This document shows, in pieces, positions 8,802-16,986 of a DNA stretch of 64,000 nucleotides. The stretch lies in the NCBI GenBank assembly GCA_029262375.1, contig JAJCZM010000049.1, forward strand, positions 67,992-131,991, given 5' to 3'. The position numbers and the translations under genes were made by a program. Position 1 is the stretch's first letter, and every line of letters begins with the position of its first letter. Source of the stretch: Deltaproteobacteria bacterium (GTDB taxonomy: Bacteria; Desulfobacterota; Binatia; UBA1149; SPBQ01). The notes under the pieces are model-generated. The model was not told the DNA's origin, ran no database searches, and saw only the letters and a list, made by a program, of their open reading frames with translations.

Positions 8802-11237
8802 GTGTACGACCGCCTCACAATCACCCTTCGTGGGTATGTCGTCTTTGCCGCGACACTCTCTTTGCTCGTCACGGCACCGAGCCACGTGCATGCCGGGCAG
8901 TCCGCCGCCGCCGATGGAAGGGCTGTCATCGGCGTGGTCACCGATGGTGGATCCGCGCGCTCCGGAGATTACTTCGATCTTGTCGCGAGCAGCCTCGCCG
9001 ACCTCTCGGGCACCGAGTACCAGCTAGAGTTCGTACGCGAATTCAACGCGGACTTTTCACTCGAAAGCGTCGAGAACGAACTAAGACGGGCACTGGCCGA
9101 TCCTCGCGTCGAGGTCGTGTTCGCTGCAGGCCCCATGGCCACCGAGATCGCGGCGAATCTTCCCACGAGCGTACGCAACAAGCCGGTATTCGGTGGCTTC
9201 CCGGAACTCTCGGATCGCCGCGGCGATCTCGTGACCGAAGACGGAAAATCCGCCGTTCCCAACTTCACCTTCGCCGCGACTCCGCAGCGGGTCAGTTCGG
9301 ATCTCACGATGCTGCGCAGGCTTACGGGTGCCGAAACGATCCATGTGGTCATGGATGAAGGGTCGGCCGAGCAGATCCGCGCGAACCCGACGGAAGTCGC
9401 CACTATGTCCGAGCGAGTCGGTGCGAAATTGGCCCTCCATGCGCTGCGCTCGAGTGCCGACGAAGCACTCGACATCATTCCAGCGGATGCCGAGGCGGCA
9501 TACATCACCGTCTTGCCGCGCTTCGTTGACGTACAAGCAGTCAAGCTGTTGGCCGGCCTCGCGGACCGCGGCACTTTCACGCTGACGCTGATCGGACCGG
9601 CTGGTGTACTCGCGGGGGCGACGGCATCGCTCGCTGCCGATCTCGACCGCACGCTGGCGAGACGGTCCGCGGTGAGCCTGCACCAACTATGCCGCGGAAC
9701 GAACACGAAAGAACTCGACGTGTACGTTCCCAGCCAAGACCAGCTGTTCATCAATTCGCGCGTCGCCGATCAACTCGGATGGACGCCGGACTACGAGACC
9801 TACTTGTCGGCCGAGTTCACCGCACGACCGGCGAGCAAAAACGCCGCACCGCTCGTATTCGAAGACGCCATGGACATGGCCGCCGAGAACAATGCCGACG
9901 CGCGCGTCGTACGAGAAGGCGTAAACGCCGCGGATGCGGATCGACGGATCGCGCGCAGCGCTCTGCTGCCGCGACTCGACCTGAATGCCGAACACGGCGT
10001 GTCGCGAATCGATTCGCGGATAAACCCGAACTTCCCTGCCAACGGACACGCCGGCAGCTACGGCGTCGAACTTTCGCAGATCCTCTTCGACGATAGTTTC
10101 TGGAGCGGTTTCCGGGCGCAGCGCCGATTGGCCGAAGCCGCCGAGTTCGATGCGCTTTCGGCCGAACTCGATGCGCGCGCAGGCGGTGGATCGGCCTACC
10201 TGCGTTGGGTTCTCGCGCACCGCCTTCACGAGATCGAAGATAGCAACCGCGCCTTGAGTGTGGACAACCTGCGGCTGGCGCGCTTGCGAGTCGAGATTGG
10301 TGCGGCTGAGCCGTCCGAAGTCTACCGCTGGGAAGCTGAAGTAGCGCGTGCACGAGCCCGCACCCAACGTCGCCTGAGCGACCGAGAGGCCACACGCTCG
10401 GAACTCAACCGCGTCATGGGCGCCCCGCGGGAAGCACGCTGGCAGCCCAGGTCGATCCCCATTCGCGATACCGCCGTGCGTTTCATGGACAAGACGCTCG
10501 CACCGGTCGTTTCCGCCGAAGCGTGGTCGGAGCGACTGCACTTGTACTTCCAGAGACTTGCCGTCGAGCGCGCACCGGAACTCGCTTCGTTCGACCACGC
10601 CATCGAAGCACAGGGCATCATCCTCGGCCAGAAGCGCCGGGCATACTTCGCCCCGAGCGTCGCGGTACAAGGCGGCGTGGATCACGTTGTCGAAGGTGCC
10701 GAAGACATTTCTACCGATAGCGAACTGCAATGGACTGCCGGCGTCTCACTGAGCCTGCCGCTATTCGAAAGCGGACGCCGCAGCGCCGACATCGACAAGC
10801 AACGCGCGCTGGTTCGCCAGCTCGATGCACAACGGCAATCGGCCGTTGAGCGCATCGAAACGCGCACGCGCACTACGATCGACCGAATGGCGGCCGACCA
10901 TGCAAATATTCGTCTGAGTCGTCGCGCGGTAGAAGCCGCCGAGAAGAACTATCGATCGATCGAAGAAAAGTACTCGCAAGGGGCGGCAACCATCTTGGAT
11001 CTCCTTGATGCGCAGTCCGGCCTGCTGCTGCAGCGCCAAGAAGCCGAGTCAGCCGTATACAGCTATCTGATTGGCATAGTGGACCTGCAGCGCGCGATCG
11101 CGTGGTTCGAATCCACCGCCGAAGCAGATGAACGCGCCGCACTCGAAACCGATCTGTCGGACTACTTAGGCGGACGAACAGCGCCAGGTGGGAACATCGA
11201 GCAGATCGACGCCGAGAATCGCGAACGGGACGAGTAG
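8802..11237 (+). CDS. TolC-family outer-membrane efflux protein fused to an N-terminal ABC-type substrate-binding domain
   Basis: A GTG start and a signal peptide ('GYVVFAATLSLLVTAPSHVHAG'), 811 residues. Residues about 35-320 look like an ABC_sub_bind periplasmic-binding fold ('AVIGVVTDGG', 'LADPRVEVVFAAGPMATE', 'NKPVFGGFPEL', 'VHAL...AYITVLPRF'). Residues about 345-780 contain the two OEP repeats of TolC proteins: 'ALLPRLDLNAEHGVS', 'YGVELSQILFDDSFW', 'RAYFAPSVAVQGGV', 'GVSLSLPLFESGRRS', and the coiled-coil end 'NYRSIEEKYSQGAATILDLLDAQ'. Ordinary TolC proteins have about 450 residues, so the N-terminal 300 are an addition. It is the first gene of an operon with the adaptor (11272) and RND pump (12427). 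It probably forms the outer-membrane exit duct, and the extra domain may sense or feed substrate in the periplasm (inference). Confidence 0.85.
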   Translation: MYDRLTITLRGYVVFAATLSLLVTAPSHVHAGQSAAADGRAVIGVVTDGGSARSGDYFDLVASSLADLSGTEYQLEFVREFNADFSLESVENELRRALADPRVEVVFAAGPMATEIAANLPTSVRNKPVFGGFPELSDRRGDLVTEDGKSAVPNFTFAATPQRVSSDLTMLRRLTGAETIHVVMDEGSAEQIRANPTEVATMSERVGAKLALHALRSSADEALDIIPADAEAAYITVLPRFVDVQAVKLLAGLADRGTFTLTLIGPAGVLAGATASLAADLDRTLARRSAVSLHQLCRGTNTKELDVYVPSQDQLFINSRVADQLGWTPDYETYLSAEFTARPASKNAAPLVFEDAMDMAAENNADARVVREGVNAADADRRIARSALLPRLDLNAEHGVSRIDSRINPNFPANGHAGSYGVELSQILFDDSFWSGFRAQRRLAEAAEFDALSAELDARAGGGSAYLRWVLAHRLHEIEDSNRALSVDNLRLARLRVEIGAAEPSEVYRWEAEVARARARTQRRLSDREATRSELNRVMGAPREARWQPRSIPIRDTAVRFMDKTLAPVVSAEAWSERLHLYFQRLAVERAPELASFDHAIEAQGIILGQKRRAYFAPSVAVQGGVDHVVEGAEDISTDSELQWTAGVSLSLPLFESGRRSADIDKQRALVRQLDAQRQSAVERIETRTRTTIDRMAADHANIRLSRRAVEAAEKNYRSIEEKYSQGAATILDLLDAQSGLLLQRQEAESAVYSYLIGIVDLQRAIAWFESTAEADERAALETDLSDYLGGRTAPGGNIEQIDAENRERDE

Positions 11238-11271
11238 ACCGAGCAGGCCGCCGAAAGTGAGTGAACGCATC

Positions 11272-12387
11272 ATGATCGCAACTGAGACACGACATCGCTC
11301 GAGACCCGCCATCGGGCGCAGGCTCTGCGCCACGGCGCGAGTGATCGCGCTGGCGGCAGTCGTCGCGACTTTCGCGACGGCATGCGAAAAGGAAGTGCAG
11401 GTCGAACCGCCACCGATTCGGCCGGTGTACTCGCACCGCGTTGCGGCCGCTTCGGCCACGACCGCACGTAGTTTCAGCGGTGTCGTGACGGCATCCGAAG
11501 GTGTCGACCTCGGCTTCGAGGTCGCCGGGCGCATCGTGTCGATTGTCGCCGAGGCGGGACTTCACTACGAGAAAGGCACCGTCCTCGCACGCATCGACAC
11601 CACCGGCTATCAGGCCGAACTCAAGAACGCGCAAGCACAGTTCGCGGCCGCTGACGCGGGCATGCGACGAACGCTTCGGCTTTACGAAAGCGAGAACGCC
11701 AGCAAGGCGCAGCTCGATTCAGCGATTGCGTCGCACGAAGCGGCCGAAGCCGCGCTCGACATCGCGCGTAAGCGACTCGAAGATTGTACGCTGCGAATGC
11801 CGTACGACGGCGCGATCGGCGACGTAATGGCCGACCCGCAGCAAGTCATGTCTGCCGGCGCTCCCGTCGCCGCCATCCAGGGCGCCGGCCTACTCGAGAT
11901 GGAGATCGGCGTCCCGGCGGACGTGGTCGATCAGATTCAACTCGGTCTGGCCGCCTCGATTCGCCTTGGCATCTTCCCCGATCGCGTGTACCCCGCACGG
12001 GTTACGGAAATCTCGCCCCAAATCGCATCGAACACGACCTACCCCGTGACGGTAACGTTCGATGAGAACGGCAAAGGTGTCCGCGAAGGTTTGGACGGCG
12101 AAGCAACACTCGAACTGCCCAACCCGCACGGTAAAGTCGTGAAAGTACCATCGCCGTGCGTCGCCGGAAGCTCCGAATCCGGCACCTACGTCTGGCTGAT
12201 CGAGCCGCAGTCGGGATCGGATCTGGCATTGGTCAAGAAACGATCGGTTCGCATCGGCGCGGTGCGCGCCGGCGGCATGCTGGAGATCATCGACGGTCTC
12301 GTGGGCGATGAGCTGATCGTATCGCGAGGTGTGAACCGCCTGCATGAAGGCGAGTCCGTACGTCTTTCCTCACCAAACGCCCGCTAA
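11272..12387 (+). CDS. RND efflux periplasmic adaptor (membrane fusion lipoprotein)
   Basis: The start is at the ATG 'MIATETRHRS'; an in-frame GTG lies five codons upstream. It has about 371 residues. The lipoprotein signal ends 'AVVATFATAC', so the mature protein is probably lipid-anchored. The order is that of AcrA-like adaptors: half lipoyl domain 'GVDLGFEVAGRIVSIVAEAG', helical hairpin with heptads ('YQAELKNAQAQFAAADAGM', 'LDIARKRLEDC'), second half lipoyl 'LRMPYDGAIGDVMADPQQV', beta-barrel 'ASIRLGIFPDRVYPARVTEI' and membrane-proximal domain 'VKKRSVRIGAVRAGGMLEI'. It bridges the RND permease to the TolC duct. It starts 34 bases after the TolC-fusion stop and 39 bases before the RND gene. 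Confidence 0.92.
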   Translation: MIATETRHRSRPAIGRRLCATARVIALAAVVATFATACEKEVQVEPPPIRPVYSHRVAAASATTARSFSGVVTASEGVDLGFEVAGRIVSIVAEAGLHYEKGTVLARIDTTGYQAELKNAQAQFAAADAGMRRTLRLYESENASKAQLDSAIASHEAAEAALDIARKRLEDCTLRMPYDGAIGDVMADPQQVMSAGAPVAAIQGAGLLEMEIGVPADVVDQIQLGLAASIRLGIFPDRVYPARVTEISPQIASNTTYPVTVTFDENGKGVREGLDGEATLELPNPHGKVVKVPSPCVAGSSESGTYVWLIEPQSGSDLALVKKRSVRIGAVRAGGMLEIIDGLVGDELIVSRGVNRLHEGESVRLSSPNAR

Positions 12388-12426
12388 CGGTGAGCGTCCA
12401 ATAGTTGCGCTACTTCCACTATCTAA

Positions 12427-15400
12427 ATGATCAACGCCGCTGACATCTCACTTCGAAACAATCGCACTGTGCTGGTGCTGTACGCGTGCTGTATGTTGAC
12501 CGGTGTCGTGTCGTTCCTGACGATCGGACGCCTCGAGTATCCCGAGTTCACAATCCGCGACGCACGCATTACGACGCAGTATCCAGGCAGGACGACGCTG
12601 CAAGTCGAGCAAGAGGTTACCGAGCCGCTCGAACAAGCGCTTCGGCAGATGGTCGAGATCGACGAGATTCGTTCGACTTCAAAACCCGGGATCTCCGTCA
12701 TCACCGTGTCGCTCGATGAGAGCTTGTTCAACCTCGAGCCGATCTGGCAGGACGTACGCAACCGAGTGGCCGAGACCGCCCTCCCCGACGGCGCGTACGA
12801 GCCGGCCGTGAACGACGACTTCGGCGACGTCTTTCCCTATCTGTACGCACTCGTCGGTGACGGGTTCTCAGATGCCGAGCTACTCGACTACGCCGAAGAA
12901 ATTCGCGACGCGCTCCTCGCCGTCGACGGCGTCGGCAAAGTCGAACTGCACGGCGTCCAGCACGAACGCATCTACCTCGAGTTCTCCAGCAGCGAACTCG
13001 CAGCGCGAGGCCTGTCTCCCGAACAAGTCGCGGCTCAGCTGGCCAGTCAAAACGCCGTGGCGGACAGCGGCGATATCCTGCTAGCACAGGAACGCGCCGG
13101 AATGGTGACACTGGGCGAGTTCGAAAGCCTCGAAGAACTCGCCGGTTATCGACTCACGACGGCCGGCTCAGCATCGGCGATCCGGGTGCACGACGCCTTC
13201 ACGATAGTGCGCGGCTACGCGGACCCGCCGCGGTCGATTTCACACTTCAACGGCAAGCGCACGCTCTGCATGGCGGTCTCGATGGTCAAAGGCGGCATCG
13301 TGACAGAGATCGGCGACGAAGTGTCGAAAACGCTGGACAGCATCGAAGCAGCCTTACCCATCGGTCTCGATATCGAGACGATGTTCTACCAGCCGACCTA
13401 CGTCAGCGCGTCGGTAACCGCGTTCATGGTGAACCTGGCGCAAGCATTCGGCTTTGTCGTGCTCGTCATGCTCGCGTTCACCGGCGCGCGCATCGCGGCA
13501 ATCGTAGGCGTCTTGGTGCCGTCGGCTATCCTCCTGTGTTTCGCGTTGATGCCGATCATCAACATTCAATTAGAAATGATGTCGATCGCGGCACTCATCA
13601 TCGCGCTCGGCCTTCTCGTGGACAATGCCGTCGTCGTGAGTGAGCAAATACTCGTGCGTCTCGGTGAGGGCACCGATCGCAGAAAAGCCGTGACGGACTC
13701 GGTAGCGAATCTGACGATCCCGTTGCTTGCAGCCAGCGGTACGACGATCGCTGCTTTCTCGACCATCGCACTGGCCCCCGGCAGCACCAGTGAATTCACT
13801 TACAGCCTGTTCGCCGTGATCACACTCACACTGCTCGGGAGCTGGCTACTCTCGCTGACCTTGATTCCGATGCTCTGTTACTACTACCTGCGACCGCTCG
13901 AGCGTGAGACGTTTGTCGGCAGACAGCTGGAGCGACTCTACGAACCTTACGAGAGACTGTTGCGCGCGACGCTCGCGCGCCGATGGGCGTACCCGATACT
14001 GATTCTCACACTCACGCTGGCCGCCGGCTGGGCGTTTCGATTCGTTCCCAATATCTTCTTCCCACCGAACGAGCGCGGCCAATTCATCGCCGACTTCGAA
14101 TTGCCATTGGGAACCGACATTCTCGTCACCGAAGAGCGCGTGCGCGTACTGGAGGACTGGCTCCTCGAGGATCGCGGCGATCTGGTAGAGAGCGTGTCCA
14201 CATTCATCGGGAACGGTGGGCCGCGGTGGTACCTGTCACTGGCACCCGAAGCACCGAACCCGAACTACGCCTTTCTCAGTGTACTCACGAAGACCGGCGA
14301 CCCGGTCGTCGTCAAGGAGTTGGTCGATGAGTTCAATGCTCTGGCCGCCGAGACGGCTCCGGCTGCAAGAGCGACTGCCAAGGCGTTGGAGAACGGGCCG
14401 CCCGTGGGCGACCCCATCCAGATACGAATCTACGGCAAAGACATCGAAACGCTTTACGATCTTCGCAATCGTCTGGTCGGCGTCGTTTCTCCCGTCGGCG
14501 GCATGCACGACGTACGCGACGATTGGGGCGCGTGGATCAAACAGATCACCATCGATCCCGACCCGGTGCGCGCGCCGCGCCTGGGCCTGACCACGGAAAC
14601 GATCGCACGAACGCTCGGCGCTCAATTCTCAGGGCTTCCTGCAACCACGTACCGAGAGTCCGATCGCGCGATTCCGGTGTTGCTGCGCTCGGCGGAAGAC
14701 TTCCGTACGCGTCCGGAGCGCCTGCCGGACGTACCTGTGTTCGGCGGCCCGATGGGCGTGGTACCGCTCGGTCAGATCGCGACGATTGGCGTTGAACTAC
14801 TACCCGGATCGATATTGCGCGAGGACACGGTGCGCGTCATGACGGTCCAAGGGAACGTACGCGGTCGTTACGCCAGTGCGGCGCTCGCAGAGATCGAACC
14901 GCTGGTCGCGCAAGTCCTCGCGTCGCCCGACTGGCCGAAAGGTTACTGGATCGAGTGGGGCGGCGAACAGGCCGAAAGCGCCGAGGCGCAGGGCAACCTG
15001 CTGTCCGCGATGCCGCTGTCACTGTCGATCCTTTCGCTTATCTTGATCAGCCAGTTCAACAGCATCCGCCGCTTCGGCATCATCATGCTGACGCTGCCGC
15101 CAATGCTGATCGGCGTCGTCCCCGGGCTGATCATGACCGGCTCGTCGTTCGGCTTCATGACCCTGCTCGGGTTGATCGCACTCCTCGGTATCATCGTAAA
15201 TAACGCAATTCTGTTACTCGACGAGATGGACGCCCAACGAGCCAGCGGACTGGAACTCGTCGAAGCCATCGTCGTATCGGCACGATCTCGTTTACGGCCC
15301 ATCGTGATCACGACGACCACGACTATCATCGGTCTGCTGCCACTCGCACTGGGAGGCGGCGGGATGTGGAGCTCGATGGCTTTCGCGATGATGTTCGGGC

Positions 15401-15510
15401 TGGGCTTCGCGACCTTGCTGACGCTCCTGCTCTGCCCGGTACTCTACATGCTGTTCTTGAGCGGCGACGCCGACGAAACGAATCGCGCGAAACACGAGCA
15501 GATCGCGTAG
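12427..15510 (+). CDS. RND-family efflux permease (AcrB/HAE1-like)
   Basis: 1027 residues, the usual size for the hydrophobe/amphiphile exporter family. The twelve-helix, two-porter-domain pattern is visible. Helix 1 follows 'MINAADISLRNNRTVLVLY', and the porter motif 'EYPEFTIRDARITTQYPG' occupies the place of AcrB's 'YPTIAPP' region. Helix 4 contains 'ALGLLVDNAVVVSEQ', where AcrB has Asp-Asp; here the second Asp is Asn, common in this subfamily. Helices 11-12 show 'GIIVNNAILLLDEMD' and 'ITTTTTIIGLLPLALGGG'. It uses the proton gradient to expel a small molecule. It has no overlap with the adaptor gene and convergent DUF2270 follows. The substrate cannot be inferred. Confidence 0.93.
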   Translation: MINAADISLRNNRTVLVLYACCMLTGVVSFLTIGRLEYPEFTIRDARITTQYPGRTTLQVEQEVTEPLEQALRQMVEIDEIRSTSKPGISVITVSLDESLFNLEPIWQDVRNRVAETALPDGAYEPAVNDDFGDVFPYLYALVGDGFSDAELLDYAEEIRDALLAVDGVGKVELHGVQHERIYLEFSSSELAARGLSPEQVAAQLASQNAVADSGDILLAQERAGMVTLGEFESLEELAGYRLTTAGSASAIRVHDAFTIVRGYADPPRSISHFNGKRTLCMAVSMVKGGIVTEIGDEVSKTLDSIEAALPIGLDIETMFYQPTYVSASVTAFMVNLAQAFGFVVLVMLAFTGARIAAIVGVLVPSAILLCFALMPIINIQLEMMSIAALIIALGLLVDNAVVVSEQILVRLGEGTDRRKAVTDSVANLTIPLLAASGTTIAAFSTIALAPGSTSEFTYSLFAVITLTLLGSWLLSLTLIPMLCYYYLRPLERETFVGRQLERLYEPYERLLRATLARRWAYPILILTLTLAAGWAFRFVPNIFFPPNERGQFIADFELPLGTDILVTEERVRVLEDWLLEDRGDLVESVSTFIGNGGPRWYLSLAPEAPNPNYAFLSVLTKTGDPVVVKELVDEFNALAAETAPAARATAKALENGPPVGDPIQIRIYGKDIETLYDLRNRLVGVVSPVGGMHDVRDDWGAWIKQITIDPDPVRAPRLGLTTETIARTLGAQFSGLPATTYRESDRAIPVLLRSAEDFRTRPERLPDVPVFGGPMGVVPLGQIATIGVELLPGSILREDTVRVMTVQGNVRGRYASAALAEIEPLVAQVLASPDWPKGYWIEWGGEQAESAEAQGNLLSAMPLSLSILSLILISQFNSIRRFGIIMLTLPPMLIGVVPGLIMTGSSFGFMTLLGLIALLGIIVNNAILLLDEMDAQRASGLELVEAIVVSARSRLRPIVITTTTTIIGLLPLALGGGGMWSSMAFAMMFGLGFATLLTLLLCPVLYMLFLSGDADETNRAKHEQIA

Positions 15511-15549
15511 CCTTTTGCAGAGAGTCGCAGAGTCGCGTCAAAACGCGGA

Positions 15550-16218
15550 TCAGGCGGGATCGGGAACGATCGCCTTCTTTCGCGCGTCGGTACCACCCTT
15601 CAAGAGCGCGAGCGCGATACAGCTCACGGAGAATGCTACGGCCGCGGCCAGTATCACTTCGCCTGGGATCGCGCCGATGTGAGCTCGGTCGGCAAGTTCG
15701 GCGATAGAAACACTCTTTTGCGGATGCCCCGAGAGCTTGAGCCCCCACGCAAGCATCTGAACGGCGAACAAGAACAGATAGATTCTCCGCAGCCGCCGGG
15801 AGACAGCTTTCACCAAAGGCATCGTCGGAGCCGTACGCCCGAGGTGTCCCGCCAACGCCTCACGCAATTCGGCCAAGGCAAGATCGGCCGGCGCAGAATC
15901 GGTAGTGCCTTGTAATGCAGGCGCTACAAATCCACGCTCGAGACGCAGTACGCGCTGTTGGAAGAGATGATAGAACGTCAGCCTGCGCGCCTCGAGAGCA
16001 AGAAACCCGAGCGTCAGGAGCGTCGAGATGAATACGACGTGATGCGGAACACTGGAATCACCGAGCGCGAACGTAACGATCGCCGCGGTCGCACCGATGG
16101 CCCAGTGCGTAGTGCTATCCATGCGTGTACGCCACACATCGGCACGTCCGACCATGGCCCGATAGTAGTGGGCCAGGATCATCGTTCGTTCGCTGGGTTC
16201 TATTGTGCCGTCAGCCAT
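15550..16218 (-). CDS. DUF2270 integral membrane protein
   Basis: The start is placed at 'MADGTIEPSERTMILAHYYR', not the longer ORF-track start, because it avoids overlap with the upstream gene and matches where DUF2270 proteins begin (about 222 residues). Diagnostic features are 'LAHYYRAMVGRADVWRTRMDSTTHWAI', quoted here only in part as 'HYYRAMVGRADVWRTRMD', then a hydrophobic segment, and 'LALEARRLTFYHLFQQRV' after the second. Two further helices lie near the C-terminus ('RIYLFLFAVQMLAWGLKL', 'GEVILAAAVAFSVSCIALAL'). Such proteins are inner-membrane proteins of unknown function. It lies 38 bases downstream of the coiled-coil gene and is convergent with the RND gene. Confidence 0.8.
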   Translation of the reverse strand: MADGTIEPSERTMILAHYYRAMVGRADVWRTRMDSTTHWAIGATAAIVTFALGDSSVPHHVVFISTLLTLGFLALEARRLTFYHLFQQRVLRLERGFVAPALQGTTDSAPADLALAELREALAGHLGRTAPTMPLVKAVSRRLRRIYLFLFAVQMLAWGLKLSGHPQKSVSIAELADRAHIGAIPGEVILAAAVAFSVSCIALALLKGGTDARKKAIVPDPA

Positions 16219-16256
16219 GTCGTCGCCCGTCTCGGCTGAATCTCGGCAGGAAGACT

Positions 16257-16925
16257 CTAGTCGGTCGATATCGACCGGCGCTGAAGCCAACCGCGCTTTG
16301 AGCGGTCGCGTGCTTCCTTTTTCGCGCGCTCGGAGCGAACCTGGTCGAGAATCTCTTCATCGTCGCGACCGCTCAGGCGCGACAGCTTATGGAACTTGTG
16401 CAGTTCAGCGGCCGTGAGATCGGAGACATCAACCGGCTCCTCAATACGTGGCGCGACCACCGGTGCGCTCGAATCGGCCTGCGTCTCTGCTTCCAGCTCC
16501 GCGTCCGAAGCGGCTGCGAGAGCGTCCGCCTCATTGGTGACGTTGGCGATTTTCTCGCAATCCCCGGACTCGACCTCGTCGGCCGGCGGATGGAACTCGG
16601 GGTGGTGCGGGTCGTCGATGAAGCGCCCCATACTATCGAGTACATCGTTGGCGACGCGAAAAACTTCGTCGCGCAGCGCCAGCTGGTCCGACCACTTCTG
16701 GATCGTCGCCTGCCAGTGCGCCAGCTTCGTTGCTGTGGAGGCCAGTTCGAATTCCCGATCACGGAGACGCTCGAATTGGGCACCGATTTCGGCCTGTAAG
16801 GCTTCGATGTTCTCCGACACCGACGCCATGTGCTCTGCTACAGCATCGACCGCCTTCTCATCGTCTCGCGGCGCGACTATCTCGGCCGATTCCGGTTGGC
16901 GCGACAAGTTGCTCAGATCTCCCAC
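16257..16925 (-). CDS. Coiled-coil hypothetical protein
   Basis: A GTG start preceded by GGGGG gives 222 residues with no signal peptide. Residues about 25-95 are heptad-like and rich in Glu, Ala and Gln ('SENIEALQAEIGAQFERLRD', 'ATKLAHWQATIQKWSDQLAL'), predicting a coiled coil. An acidic, low-complexity middle follows ('DALAAASDAELEAETQADS'), then a short basic C-terminal helix pair ('ELHKFHKLSRLSGRDDEEIL', 'RAKKEARDRSKRGWLQRR'). I do not recognise a family. Its position 38 bases before the DUF2270 gene on the same strand suggests a joint function at the membrane. Confidence 0.6.
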   Translation of the reverse strand: MGDLSNLSRQPESAEIVAPRDDEKAVDAVAEHMASVSENIEALQAEIGAQFERLRDREFELASTATKLAHWQATIQKWSDQLALRDEVFRVANDVLDSMGRFIDDPHHPEFHPPADEVESGDCEKIANVTNEADALAAASDAELEAETQADSSAPVVAPRIEEPVDVSDLTAAELHKFHKLSRLSGRDDEEILDQVRSERAKKEARDRSKRGWLQRRSISTD

Positions 16926-16986
16926 ACCCCCATTCTACGACAATCGTATGTCGCCGTTTGTGGATTCCGCGTTTCGGAAAATCGGG

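Noticed and set aside
9687-10730. 347-codon minus-strand ORF
   Set aside because: It lies entirely within the TolC-fusion gene, antisense, with no motif.
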